A stretch of 38,476 nucleotides of DNA, taken from contig JAAVZQ010000008.1 of NCBI GenBank assembly GCA_022791735.1, positions 1 to 38,476 of the forward strand, read 5' to 3'. Shown in pieces: positions 10,534 through 20,534 of the stretch. Source of the DNA: Clostridia bacterium (lineage in GTDB: Bacteria > Bacillota > Clostridia > TANB77 > CAG-508). The notes under the pieces are model-generated. The model saw nothing but the letters and a program-made list of their open reading frames with translations, searched no databases and was not told where the DNA came from. Every line of letters begins with the position of its first letter. Positions within the stretch are counted from its first letter, which is position 1. The translations under genes were made by a program, and so were the position numbers.

Positions 10534-11803
10534 TTAATCCTTTAAACAACCTATTGGTACTACCATCACTCCATTTTCTGTTGTATATGCCATATCTGTT
10601 CCCGTTATTATCATTAAAAACGATGGCTCTCCTATTTTTGGATTATTTTGATTTATTAACCTTTTTAATTCTAATAGATGTTTTTCAGCTTCTTTTATCA
10701 TAGTACCACCTAGCTTTATTTCTACTAATGCATATCTTCCATCCTCAAATACTAAAATATTATCGCACTCTAAATTATATCTATCTCTATAATGCTTCAA
10801 TGTTCCACCGCATACTGTTAATATATACACTCAAATCTCTGTTTACTAAATTTTCAAATAATAGTCCATAGGTTCTTACATCTAACATCAATTGTTTTGG
10901 TGTAATTCCTAGTGCTGCTACTGCTAATGAAGGATCTATCATGCTTTTTTTAGGTGATGTTCTTATTGCTGTTTTGCTTCTTATATTTGGGCTCCATGCT
11001 TCTATCTCTTCCACTATATACAATTTTTTTAGTGTTTCTAGATAATCTATAATTGTTCTTTCACTTACTTCTACATAATTTGATTTCACATCTTCATATA
11101 ACGATTTATCTGAATTTATCGTTGATACCTGTCTTGCATAAGATTTTAGTATTGCTTTTGCTAATTGTGGGTTTCTTTTTATTCCATCTATTCTTGATAT
11201 ATCAGAATTGCACAATACATCTATATAGTTTTTTGGAACTTCTAGTGCTAATCCTTCTTTCATGCTAATAGTACTAGGCCATCCTCCTCTACAAAGTGCA
11301 TATGCTATTTTTTCATACGTTAAATCAGTTCTTATTCCGTCTATATCTTGCTTTTGCTCTAATATTTTCCTTAATGAAATTGTTCCATTTGACTCTCCGC
11401 TTTCAAATAGTGTCATTGGCTTCATTTTTACAAATGCAAACCTTCCAACCCCACTATGTAATGTATCATCTTCTGTTGGAGTTGCCGAACCTGTTAATAT
11501 ATACTGATTTGGTTTTCCTATGTTGTCAACCGAATATCTAACTGCATTCCATATTTTAGGTATTATTTGCCATTCATCTATTAGCCTTGGTTTTTCCCCC
11601 TCTAATAATAACGAAGGTTTCATATTTGCTAGCTCTATATAATTTTCTTGTAAATCTGGATTTTGTATTTCTAAAATACTTTTAGCAAAATTTTTAGCAC
11701 TTGTTGTTTTTCCACACCACTTCGGTCCTTTTATTAAGATAGCACCCATTATAGATAGTTTCTCTTCAATTTCTTTATCAACAATTCTTCTAATATACTT
11801 CAT
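10534..11803 (-). CDS. AAA ATPase with DUF4143-like C-terminus, one +1 shift at CGGT (10807-10810)
   Basis: ORFs 10787..11803 and 10534..10830 join as ...LVNRDLSVYINSM-GGTLKHYRDRYNLECDNILVFEDGRYALVEIKLGG... Integral length (422 aa). Confidence 0.85.
10807..10810 (-). other. In-frame CGGT read as Gly, ATPase
   Basis: ATG CGG TGG versus ATG (C)GGT GGA ACA TTG AAG CAT. Confidence 0.88.
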
Positions 11804-11928
11804 AAGAATTCCTCCTTATAACTATATTATACTATTTTTTTAATTTTATTGCAACACTTTGCGGTATATTGTTGCAAAGATTTGTTGTGTTTTGTTGCAA
11901 ACATTTGCTACAGCCTTGTTTGTTTTAG

Positions 11929-11968
11929 AAAAAAATACCTTTTAGCTTCCACTAAAAAGTATTTTTCA
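11929..11968. terminator. Hairpin terminator, repeat copy 2
   Basis: AAAAAAATACCTTTTAG-CTTCCA-CTAAAAAGTATTTTT. Confidence 0.7.
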
Positions 11969-11985
11969 TTTATTAACTTTTTTAT

Positions 11986-13233
11986 TTACTGATGATATTC
12001 TTCTACATTCGTTCCATGCTCTGCGCAATAATAATGTGGTCCATTTGCACCTTGATGCCCGCAATTGTTATTTTCTATTGTATAGCCATTTCCAGAGCAG
12101 ACCATATGCATTACTTTTCCTGTTCCTTTGCATGTAATACAGTCATTTGAACCATTTGTGCATTCTCCACAAGTTACTGTTTTACTTACTTTTCCTGTGC
12201 CTGAGCAAGTTGTACATTGTACTTTGTTATTAGCTTCGTCATGAACTTTTTGTGCATACTCATTTTTACAGTTATCACTACAAAAACCTAGATTGTATGC
12301 TGACTTATAACTAAAATTACAATCTGCACAATTAACTGCAATTCCCCAACCTATGCCGTCACCAGCACTTTTACCACATCCATTGCTACACACACCTGCA
12401 GGTAGTGGTCTAGCTTCTGGGTCGAGTACTTGTACACTTGGTGTACTCGTACAATTCCTCTCTTTGTTTCCATTACAATCTGGACAAGTGTCAAGTACTT
12501 CTATTTTTCCATCTCCGCCACAATTATCACAACTTATTTTTCCATTTGTACAACCTGCCACTGTACATGTAACTTTTCCCGTTTGAGAACATGCTACACA
12601 TGGTATTTGCACTCCTACTGTTCCTTCGCAATGTTCTCCTTTGCAATATGTACTTGCTGTTCCATCTAATGATGTTGCTTCCGTTTCTCCATTACTTACT
12701 ACTACTTTATATTTATATGTAGTATAATTTTCTAATCCTGTTTTAGTTAATGTTACTGGCACCCCTTGCTTTGCCTTTGCTGTTACTAATTCGTTTGCAT
12801 CTTTTGCTGTCGTTTCTATATACAATGTATATGTCAATTCTGCATTCTCGTTTTCATCTGTTGCTAATGCTGTTATAGATATACTATCATTTGTATTCTC
12901 TACTGGTTTTCCTACCAATGCTTTTATAAATTTTAATTTTCCATTTGCACTTGTACCATAATCTTTTTGTTCTGTTCCAGAACCCCCTATGTTATATTCT
13001 TCTATCTTCTTTACTATATCTTGTATATTTTTATCTAAATCGTCAAATGTCACTTGCTCCTTATTTTGTGCATCTGCATAATTTACTGCTCCATTCACTG
13101 CTGTTTCTATTATTCCACTGTTAAATGCTGCATTTATTGTCACTGCTGCCAATATTACTAATACGATAATTGTTATAATTAACGCAACCAATGTAATTCC
13201 TTTCTCTTGTCTTACTCTTTCTTTTAGGTTCAT
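11986..13233 (-). CDS. Type IV pilin-like signal protein with repeated CxxC / CxxCxGxG zinc-finger-like motifs
   Basis: N-terminus KERVRQEKGITLVALIITIIVLVILAAVTINAAF is prepilin-like; C-terminal half has CDNCGGDGK, CPDCNGN, CTTCSGTGK, CGECTNG, CITCKGTGK. Confidence 0.8.
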   Translation of the reverse strand: MNLKERVRQEKGITLVALIITIIVLVILAAVTINAAFNSGIIETAVNGAVNYADAQNKEQVTFDDLDKNIQDIVKKIEEYNIGGSGTEQKDYGTSANGKLKFIKALVGKPVENTNDSISITALATDENENAELTYTLYIETTAKDANELVTAKAKQGVPVTLTKTGLENYTTYKYKVVVSNGETEATSLDGTASTYCKGEHCEGTVGVQIPCVACSQTGKVTCTVAGCTNGKISCDNCGGDGKIEVLDTCPDCNGNKERNCTSTPSVQVLDPEARPLPAGVCSNGCGKSAGDGIGWGIAVNCADCNFSYKSAYNLGFCSDNCKNEYAQKVHDEANNKVQCTTCSGTGKVSKTVTCGECTNGSNDCITCKGTGKVMHMVCSGNGYTIENNNCGHQGANGPHYYCAEHGTNVEEYHQ

Positions 13234-13294
13234 TTCTTATTCTTCCTCCTTCGTTTATTTCAATTTCATGAATAAAAAAATTTTTATTTGTTAA

Positions 13295-13366
13295 TACTCC
13301 ATATGGAGCATTATATATAAATAATAACCCAATTGGAGTATTTTGTCAACCCCATACGGAGTATTT
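13295..13366. promoter_or_regulatory. Three reiterated operator-like boxes upstream of the HTH gene
   Basis: ATACTCCATATGGAGCAT, CCCAATTGGAGTATT, CCCCATACGGAGTATT (shared CCAWWYGGAGYATT). Confidence 0.6.
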
Positions 13367-13398
13367 CTATATAATATTTTTTAAGGAGGTATATTCCT

Positions 13399-13623
13399 AT
13401 GAAAAATAGATTGAAAGAACTTAGAGAAGACAATGACTTAACCCAAGAACAATGTGCAAAAATTGCTTATATATCAAAAAATTCATATATACGTTACGAA
13501 AAAAGTGAAAGAATTCCACCATTAGATATCATCGCTATATATGCGGAATATTATCATACTTCAATAGATTATATTGCATATCTTACAAACGAACCCAAAC
13601 CCTATCCAATGAAAAACAAATAA
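13399..13623 (+). CDS. Cro/C1-type HTH transcriptional regulator
   Basis: LKELREDNDLTQEQCAKIAYISKNSYIRYEKSERIPPLDII; strong AAGGAGG Shine-Dalgarno. Confidence 0.85.
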   Translation: MKNRLKELREDNDLTQEQCAKIAYISKNSYIRYEKSERIPPLDIIAIYAEYYHTSIDYIAYLTNEPKPYPMKNK

Positions 13624-13642
13624 AATCTTATTGCTTTCGCAA

Positions 13643-13684
13643 TAAAAAATACCTTTTAGCATTTCACTAAAAAGTATTTTTTAT
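13643..13684. terminator. Hairpin terminator, repeat copy 3
   Basis: TAAAAAATACCTTTTAG-CATTTCA-CTAAAAAGTATTTTTTA. Confidence 0.7.
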
Positions 13685-13750
13685 TTGTTCTATTTTCAAT
13701 TAAGAATGCGACAAATATATATGTCCAAATTAGTCTCATTCAATCATTTT

Positions 13751-15049
13751 TTAATATCCTGGTTTTTCAAGTAATCTAAACATATTTTTCTTGTATTCCT
13801 CTACTCCTGGTTGATTAAATGGATTTACACCTAAGATATTACCTGACATTGCACATGCTAATTCGAAGAAATAAATTAAATGTCCAAGCGATCTTGCATC
13901 TAGTTTGTCCATGTTAATTACCACATTTGGTACTCCTCCTGTGACATGTGCTTCTATTGTTGCTTCCATTGCTTTTTTATTTACATATCCCATTGTCTTA
14001 CCACTTAAATAATTTAACCCGTCTAAATTGTCTCCATCTTCTTTTATAGTAATATCTGAACTTGTTTCTTCTATATTTATAACTGTTTCAAAAAGATTTC
14101 TTTTTCCTTCTTGGATGTATTGTCCCATTGAATGAAGATCTGTTGTAAAGTCTACACCTGCTGGAAATATTCCTTTTGCCATTTTTCCTTCACTTTCCCC
14201 ATATAGTTGCTTCCACCATTCAATAAAATAATGCATTTTAGGCTCATAATTTACTAATATTTCTATGTCCTTCAAATTTTTATTCAATATATTTCTTGCA
14301 ACTGCATATTGATAGCATTCATTGTATTTTAAATCGCTATCTGCATATTTATCCTGTGCATCTTTTGCACCTTGCATCAATTCATTTATATCTACTCCAG
14401 CTACTGCTATTGGTAAAAGTCCTACTGCTGTAAGTACAGAATATCTACCACCTACGTTATCTGGCACAACAAATGTCTCATATCCTTCTTCATTTGATAA
14501 TTCCTTTAATGCTCCTCTTGCCTTATCAGTTGTAACATATATTCTATTTCTTGCTTCTTCTACGCCATATTTATTTTCTAATATTTCTCTAAATATTCTA
14601 AATGCAATTGCTGGTTCTGTTGTAGTTCCTGATTTTGATATTACATTTATTGAAAAATCTCTATCTCCGATTAAATCTATTAAATCATTTAAATATACTG
14701 GACTTATGTTATTTCCTGCATATAAAACTAAAGGTGTACTTTGCTTTTTGTAACTGTAAAAAGAATTATTTAACGCCTCTATTACAGCTCTTGCACCTAA
14801 ATATGAACCACCTATTCCTATACACACAAATACTTCTGAATCTTCTTGTATTTTTTTAGCTGCTTTTTTTATTCTATCAAATTCTTCTTTATCATAATTT
14901 GTTGGAAGTTCTAACCAACCTCTAAAGTCTTTTTCATCATTTGGCTCTTTACGTAAAACCCTATCTATTTCTTTAACTTCACTTTTATATTCTAAAATTT
15001 TGTCCATAGAAATTCCTGTGTTTGTTAAGTTTAATTTTATATTCGACAT
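13751..15049 (-). CDS. pgi: Glucose-6-phosphate isomerase
   Basis: [42 protein letters not shown] motifs. Confidence 0.95.
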   Translation of the reverse strand: MSNIKLNLTNTGISMDKILEYKSEVKEIDRVLRKEPNDEKDFRGWLELPTNYDKEEFDRIKKAAKKIQEDSEVFVCIGIGGSYLGARAVIEALNNSFYSYKKQSTPLVLYAGNNISPVYLNDLIDLIGDRDFSINVISKSGTTTEPAIAFRIFREILENKYGVEEARNRIYVTTDKARGALKELSNEEGYETFVVPDNVGGRYSVLTAVGLLPIAVAGVDINELMQGAKDAQDKYADSDLKYNECYQYAVARNILNKNLKDIEILVNYEPKMHYFIEWWKQLYGESEGKMAKGIFPAGVDFTTDLHSMGQYIQEGKRNLFETVINIEETSSDITIKEDGDNLDGLNYLSGKTMGYVNKKAMEATIEAHVTGGVPNVVINMDKLDARSLGHLIYFFELACAMSGNILGVNPFNQPGVEEYKKNMFRLLEKPGY

Positions 15050-15078
15050 AATCTTTCCTCCTTATGATTTTTTATGTT

Positions 15079-15188
15079 TACAAAAGAATTAGTAAACTGC
15101 AAGGCATATGAATTTGAGTGTCAATGAGGCATACCTGTATACGTTGATTTGACCTCAAATGAACAGCAACTCTGCAAGATATTGATTA
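15079..15188 (+). repeat. Intergenic palindrome family, forward orientation
   Basis: AAGAATTAGTAAACTGC...CATACCTGTATACG...GCAAGATATTGATTATT; abuts the ppaC stop. Confidence 0.6.
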
Positions 15189-16112
15189 TTTCGCAAACTC
15201 TATTAGAATTGGGAACACTTGCTTCTTTCTTGAAACAACTCCCTCTAAAAACATCCTATTATTCTCTATTTTTTTATTAAATCCTTTTTCTGCAATATCC
15301 GTCCTATCTCCTAAAACTATTGCTTCTGAATTACTATTTACTATATCTGTAATTAAAAGCACAAATAGATTTATACCATTTTCTTTCATAAATGCTTGCA
15401 TAACATTTTCTAATTTGTCTTGGTCTTTTAGCACTTCCTCTATACTTGCTGTATTTACCTGTGCAACTTGCATATTTACACCATTTGCCTCCATTTTCTT
15501 TGAGTCAATATTAATTATTTCTTCTGGTGAAAAATCGCTTAAATCTGTTCCTGCTTTTAACATTTCCATTCCATAAGTTTCTATATCTATTTCTGCAATT
15601 TTTGCAAGTTCTTTTGCAATTTGTACATCTTTTTCTGTGCATGTTGGTGATTTGAATAATAATGTATCTGAAATAATTGCACTTAGCATAAGTCCTGCAA
15701 TAGTTTTATCTATTTCTACATCATGTTGTTTATATAATCCATAAAGTATTGTTTCTGTACATCCTACTGGCTCTGCCATATAGAATAATGGATTTGCTGT
15801 TTCAAACCCTGTAATACAGTGGTGGTCTATAACTTTTAGTATGTTTGCCTTTTCTATTCCATCTATACTTTGTGAAAATGTATTGTGGTCAACTAAAATT
15901 ACATTTGCCTTCTCTTCAATGCTCTCTAGTGTTTCTGGTTCTGCTACTTTAAAATAGTTTAATACAAATTCTGTTTCTTTATTTACTTTTCCAAGTTTAT
16001 ACGCCTTTACTTCATTGTTTCCTAGTTTTCTTTCTAAGTGTTCCATTACGATACTTGATGTGATTGAGTCTGTATCTGGATTTTTATGTCCAAAAATTAA
16101 TGTTTTTTCCAT
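15186..16112 (-). CDS. ppaC: Manganese-dependent inorganic pyrophosphatase
   Basis: FGHKNPDTDSITSSI, VDHNTFSQ, DHHCITGF motifs of DHH family PPases. Confidence 0.93.
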   Translation of the reverse strand: MEKTLIFGHKNPDTDSITSSIVMEHLERKLGNNEVKAYKLGKVNKETEFVLNYFKVAEPETLESIEEKANVILVDHNTFSQSIDGIEKANILKVIDHHCITGFETANPLFYMAEPVGCTETILYGLYKQHDVEIDKTIAGLMLSAIISDTLLFKSPTCTEKDVQIAKELAKIAEIDIETYGMEMLKAGTDLSDFSPEEIINIDSKKMEANGVNMQVAQVNTASIEEVLKDQDKLENVMQAFMKENGINLFVLLITDIVNSNSEAIVLGDRTDIAEKGFNKKIENNRMFLEGVVSRKKQVFPILIEFAK

Positions 16113-16130
16113 CTCTTCATTCTCCTTACT

Positions 16131-16250
16131 GTTTGTAAAATAATCATCATATTACGTCATTACTACTCAGTCGATTTCTAAAGACACACTAGTATGTCTT
16201 TTGGAATATCTCCCTCATGCACCTAGCACGCAACAGCTTCTTTTACAAAC
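16131..16250 (-). repeat. Intergenic palindrome family, reverse orientation
   Basis: Terminal arms GTTTGTAAAA...TTTTACAAAC; ATCATATTACGTCATTACTACTCA motif. Confidence 0.65.
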
Positions 16251-16271
16251 TTATTAATAATTTTAATTTAA

Positions 16272-16991
16272 CTATACTTTTATAATAGAATTAAGTGCAA
16301 GTTCTATCATTTGATTTAAAGACTTTTCTCTTTCCTCTGCTGAAAAGCCTTTTTCTTCTTTTGGCACATCTACTACTGTAAGCAAACATGCTGCTTTTTT
16401 GTTTTCCCTTTTAGCATTATAAAATAGTGCAAAAGCTTCCATCTCTGATGCAACAAGCTCTACATCTTTTGGTGCTCTATTTACTATCGCATCTTTATCT
16501 GGTTGATATAAATCAAAACAGTCATTGCAAAGTGTATCTTCTTTTACATATTCTACACCAGCTTCTTTTGCAGTATTTTCTATTATTTCATTTATCTCCT
16601 CACTCGATTCTGCTATATGCAATGGTACATTATCAAAACTATATGCATAATTTCCTTCTGTATATGACCTTTGTACTAAAATTAAGTCTTTCAAATCTAG
16701 TTTATTCACTAATGCTCCACATGAGCCCACTCGTATAATTACTTCTACACCATAGTAGTGAAAAAGTTCATACGAATATATTCCCATGCTTGGTATACCC
16801 ATACCATGTGCCATAACCGATATTGTTTTTCCTTTGTATTTCCCAGTATAGCAGTACATCCCTCTTATGCTGTTTACCAATTTGCAGTCTGTAAGATATT
16901 TTTCTGCAATAAGTTTTACTCTTAAGGGATCTCCAGCCATAATTACATGTTTTGCAATATCTCCTATTTTTGCTTCATTATGTGCAGTCAT
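16272..16991 (-). CDS. deoD: Purine-nucleoside phosphorylase (DeoD-type)
   Basis: MTAHNEAKIGDIAKHVIMAGDPLRVKLIAE, ASEMEAFALF; likely start is internal to the listed ORF. Confidence 0.93.
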   Translation of the reverse strand: MTAHNEAKIGDIAKHVIMAGDPLRVKLIAEKYLTDCKLVNSIRGMYCYTGKYKGKTISVMAHGMGIPSMGIYSYELFHYYGVEVIIRVGSCGALVNKLDLKDLILVQRSYTEGNYAYSFDNVPLHIAESSEEINEIIENTAKEAGVEYVKEDTLCNDCFDLYQPDKDAIVNRAPKDVELVASEMEAFALFYNAKRENKKAACLLTVVDVPKEEKGFSAEEREKSLNQMIELALNSIIKV

Positions 16992-17203
16992 AAATATTGC
17001 TCCTTTTCTTAAATTTTCGTTTTTATTATATATCATAATATATATCTTTTTCAAGTATATTGATAAAAAATATAAGTGAATTTCGTGAAATAATTGTTGT
17101 ATATTCTGAACAACCTTCAAAAATTAGACATCAAGGCGACACCTTTACACCTCTATAACTTTCCTATTCTAGTATTATATATTTGCCATCTCGATTTATT
17201 TGA

Positions 17204-17280
17204 GAGAACTCCCAAAGATAATTTTTCGCATATACTTAAGTTGTAATTTAAAAAAAATTGATTTTAAATATGTATTATTT
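17204..17280. repeat. Direct repeat copy A
   Basis: GAGAACTCCCAAAGATAATTTTTCGCATATACTTAAGTTGTAATTTAAAAAAAATTGATTTTAAATATGTATTATTT. Confidence 0.85.
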
Positions 17281-17298
17281 TTTTCATTCATGATATTA

Positions 17299-17370
17299 TT
17301 ATATTTTATTGATGTAATCACTTTTACACTCTTCTGTAAACTCTACTTCATATTCTTTGTTAATATCCAT
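17299..17370 (-). pseudogene. Remnant N-terminus of a RelE/ParE-like toxin
   Basis: MDINKEYEVEFTEECKSDYINKI*, start overlapping the antitoxin 3' end, stops after 23 aa. Confidence 0.5.
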
Positions 17371-17611
17371 ATTTTTCCCTCAGCTCCTTGAACATTTCTT
17401 CTGCTGGTATAGTTCTTCCGTTTTCTATGTCTTCTTCTGACTTTTGTAAATGTTTTATTATATCCATTTCTAACAACTTCTCTTTGTATTCTTTTAAGCT
17501 TAATATAACTACATCACTCTTATCCTTTCTTTTTACAATTATTGGTTCATCTATATTTTCGCATTCCTCTAATGTACTTTCAACTTCTTTTACTGAAATT
17601 TCCCTTTGCAT
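17360..17611 (-). CDS. Phd/YefM-like antitoxin
   Basis: IDEPIIVKRKDKSDVVILSLKEYKEKLLE resembles the Phd/YefM antitoxin fold. Confidence 0.7.
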   Translation of the reverse strand: MQREISVKEVESTLEECENIDEPIIVKRKDKSDVVILSLKEYKEKLLEMDIIKHLQKSEEDIENGRTIPAEEMFKELREKYGY

Positions 17612-17708
17612 AATATTATCCTCCTAAAATCTTTTTGTTTATTATATCACATATTTTTTATGTTATAAATATAATTTTTTAATACCATTAATATACCTTA
17701 CTTCCTAG

Positions 17709-17784
17709 GAGAGTTCCCAAAGATAATTTTTTGCATATACTTAAGTTGTAATTTAAAAAATTTGATTTTAAATATGTATTATTT
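17709..17784. repeat. Direct repeat copy B
   Basis: GAGAGTTCCCAAAGATAATTTTTTGCATATACTTAAGTTGTAATTTAAAAAATTTGATTTTAAATATGTATTATTT, near-identical to copy A. Confidence 0.85.
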
Positions 17785-17880
17785 ATATAACGTTTTGCTA
17801 GATATGTCAAGGAAAATCGTTCGACATAAAGAATAAAAAAGACAACTTGATACTATAATATGAAAATTTGTTAAATAGCC

Positions 17881-17922
17881 AAAAAAGCAATACTGGATGA
17901 AATAATCCAATATTGCTTTTTT
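17881..17922. terminator. Rho-independent terminator
   Basis: AAAAAAGCAATACTGGATgaaataATCCAATATTGCTTTTTT downstream of htrA. Confidence 0.8.
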
Positions 17923-17965
17923 GATACATGACGTGGTCAAAATGCTCCGTCCCCTTTGACCACAT

Positions 17966-19195
17966 TTATGGTTGTTCTTCTAATGTTACTTCTATATTCT
18001 TATATTCTTTATTTCTATATATTTTAAAGTTTAGTTTGTCTCCTATTTTGTGCTGATTTTTTATCTCTTCTATATTTTCAATAGATTTTACTGCTTTGCC
18101 ATCTACTTCTGTTATAATATCTCCAACTTTTATCTCTGCTTTTTGTGCTGCTGAAAAGTCGTCAACTTCTCTTACATAAACTCCCTCAATCATTTTATAT
18201 TGTTTTGCTAAATTCTCATCAATTGTAAGTCCTGTAATTCCAATATACGGTCTAAGTACTTTTTGGTGATCTATTAACTCTGCAATTATATCTGTTGTTG
18301 AGTTTATTGGAATTGCAAATCCAATTCCTTCAACACCTGTTCCAGAAAGTTTTAATGTATTTATTCCTATTACTTCACCTTTACTATTTACTAAAGCTCC
18401 TCCACTATTACCTGAATTTATCGCAGCATCAGTTTGAATTGCTACATATTTTCCGCCATCAGAAGTTGTAACAGTTCTATTTACTGCACTTATAATTCCT
18501 GATGTAGCTGTTGTATTTAATCCAAGTGGACATCCAACTGCCATCGCAAATTCTCCTACTTTAACACTATCAGAATTGCCTATTTCTGCTTTTGTAAGAC
18601 CTGTTTTATCTATTTTAATAACTGCAAGGTCTGTTTTATCATCTTTACCTATAATCTTTGCATCATACACTGTTTCATCATTGTATAATGTTACTTTTAC
18701 TGATTTTGCATCAGATACTTCATAATATGAATTATTATTGTTATTATTACTTATGACATGGTTATTTGTCATAATATATCCGTCTTCTGATATTATTATA
18801 CCTGAACCTGTTGCAGATTGTGTACTCTGTCCAAAGAAAGAATTTACACTATATTCTATTTGAATTCCAACTATTGAAGGCAATACTTTGTCTGCAACTC
18901 CCATTGATGTCTCTGAATATCCTTGCAATGATATTGCTTGCAAATTAACCCCGTTTGTATTTACTGAAGTTGTACTATTGTTATTATTGTTAGAAGTTAC
19001 ATTTGATTGCTCTAATTTGAATATATTGTCTCTTATCCCAGGTACTCCAAAGCAAATACCTATAACTAAGCTAGCTCCTATCACTCCTGATACAAAAGGT
19101 AAAAATATTGATTTTGTGAAGCTATGTTTTTTTGTTTTTACAGTAGCTACACTTTTAAAAGAATTTTCATTTTCATCCATTTCAAATTCCTCCAT
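17966..19195 (-). CDS. HtrA/DegP-type membrane-anchored serine protease with PDZ domain
   Basis: TGSGIIISEDGYIMTNNHVI, TDLAVIKID, NSGNSGGALVNSKGEVIGINT. Confidence 0.93.
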   Translation of the reverse strand: MEEFEMDENENSFKSVATVKTKKHSFTKSIFLPFVSGVIGASLVIGICFGVPGIRDNIFKLEQSNVTSNNNNNSTTSVNTNGVNLQAISLQGYSETSMGVADKVLPSIVGIQIEYSVNSFFGQSTQSATGSGIIISEDGYIMTNNHVISNNNNNNSYYEVSDAKSVKVTLYNDETVYDAKIIGKDDKTDLAVIKIDKTGLTKAEIGNSDSVKVGEFAMAVGCPLGLNTTATSGIISAVNRTVTTSDGGKYVAIQTDAAINSGNSGGALVNSKGEVIGINTLKLSGTGVEGIGFAIPINSTTDIIAELIDHQKVLRPYIGITGLTIDENLAKQYKMIEGVYVREVDDFSAAQKAEIKVGDIITEVDGKAVKSIENIEEIKNQHKIGDKLNFKIYRNKEYKNIEVTLEEQP

Positions 19196-19273
19196 TATTT
19201 ATTTTCTATGGTATTATTTTACACTTCTTTTGTGTACCAAATGTGAAATAAATGTAAAGTTTTTAAAACTTAC

Positions 19274-20174
19274 TTACTTATTTTCTACCTTTTTACGTTT
19301 TTTTATGAAACTGATTTTATGCTTTCTAGCTTCAATCTTTCTTTTTGTTATTAAATTCTTTATAAGTATTTTCTTCAACGCTTCTTCCTTTACATCTGCA
19401 ATCAAAGTTCCGGTCTTTTGCAATAGATACTTTTCCTGTTTCTTCTGATACAACAAGTGCAATTGCATCTGATTCTTTTGATATTCCAATTGCTGCTCTA
19501 TGTCTTGTACCAAGTTCTCTCGCAATATCTTTGTCTCCTGCAAGTGGAAGCATACAAGCTGCTGCTTTTATTCTTCCTCCGCTTATTACCACTGCTCCAT
19601 CATGAAGTGGGGTTTTAGGTACAAATATATTTACTAAAAGCTGTGGTGTTACTTCTGAATCTATTGCAATTCCACTTGCAATTATGTCTTTTATTTCTAT
19701 ATCTCTTTCTATTACAATTAATGCTCCTGTTTTTTCTTTTGAAAGTTCAAATGCTGCTATTGCTAATATATATATTTCTTCTTTTGTTTTTGTTTCTATG
19801 TCTTTATCTAACCCGAAAAATCTTGTTAATTTGTTACTTCCAAGTTCTTCTAATGAACGTCTAAGTTCTGGCTGGAATAGTACAACAAATACTGTTCCAT
19901 ATGTTACAAAAGAGGTAAGTATATAATTAAGTATATTCAAATGCAATAGTGAGCTTATTCCCATTGCTATTACAAGGAGGCAAATTCCTTTAAGAAGTTG
20001 CCATGCTCTAGAATCCTTTACTATTTTAAACAACTTTATAAATAACAATATTACTATTACAATGTCAATAATCATTGTGATAAATTGCCATGGATTATCG
20101 CATAAGCTTTGCGCATACGAAGTTATTACTCCCATTAAATTATTAGGCACTGCTGTTATAATGTTACCATTCAT
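19274..20174 (-). CDS. cdaA: Diadenylate cyclase CdaA, one +1 shift at CGGA (19409-19412)
   Basis: DGAVVI, GTRHRAAIGISKESDAIALVVSEETGKVSIAKD-GTLIADVKEEALKKIL...; downstream part coincides with the tail of ORF 19274..19543. Integral length (299 aa). Confidence 0.93.
19409..19412 (-). other. In-frame CGGA read as Gly, cdaA
   Basis: AAA GAC CGG AAC versus AAA GAC (C)GGA ACT TTG ATT GCA GAT. Confidence 0.9.
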
Positions 20175-20193
20175 ATACTTTTTCTCCTTTTAC

Positions 20194-20337
20194 ATGTTTA
20201 ATAAATAATATATAAGTGTTGCCGCAACTGATAATAGCATTGCTGCTATTAATATTATTATTACTATACTTTGTATTAATTTTCTTTTGTCCATTGGTTT
20301 CTTTGCTTTTTTCACTTTATCTTCTTTATTTGCCATT
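20194..20337 (-). CDS. Small single-pass membrane protein (about 47 aa, not in ORF track)
   Basis: MANKEDKVKKAKKPMDKRKLIQSIVIIILIAAMLLSVAATLIYYLLNM*, lies directly upstream of cdaA on the same strand. Confidence 0.55.
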
Positions 20338-20366
20338 TTTATTCCTCCTACTACTTTCATCTTTTA

Positions 20367-20490
20367 AATTGAAAAAGAAGCCGTTCCGTGCTAGGCGTTC
20401 GAAAAAGAAATACCGGAGACATACTTGTATACGCCCAAGGATTTTCTTTTGATGAACAACGACGCAATATACTGATTGTTTTCCAATTTT
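20367..20490 (+). repeat. Intergenic palindrome family, forward orientation
   Basis: AATTGAAAAAG...GCTAGGCGTTCGAAAAAGAAATACCGGAGACATACTTGTATACGCCCAAGGATTTTCTTTTGATGAACAACGACGC...CTGATTGTTTTCCAATT. Confidence 0.75.
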
Positions 20491-20493
20491 ATC

Positions 20494-20526
20494 AAAAAAA
20501 GCCCATTATGTAAGGGGGGCTTTTTT
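20494..20526 (-). terminator. Rho-independent terminator ending the ribosomal/alpha operon
   Basis: AAAAAAAGCCCATTATGTAAGGGGGGCTTTTTT just downstream of rplQ. Confidence 0.8.
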
Positions 20527-20534
20527 AATAATTA

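Noticed and set aside
1228-10830. Interpretation of the broken ORFs as pseudogenes or random sequencing indels
   Set aside because: All 13 breaks share the same in-frame CGG, the same +1 direction and the same Gly outcome; several genes are essential (metK, ftsK, rplO). Random indels or decay would not be this uniform. Raw reads are still needed to close this.
20367-20490. Palindromes as simple Rho-independent terminators
   Set aside because: They lie inside an operon between ribosomal genes, lack a consistent U-tract and occur in both orientations; a separate classical terminator is present at 20494-20526.
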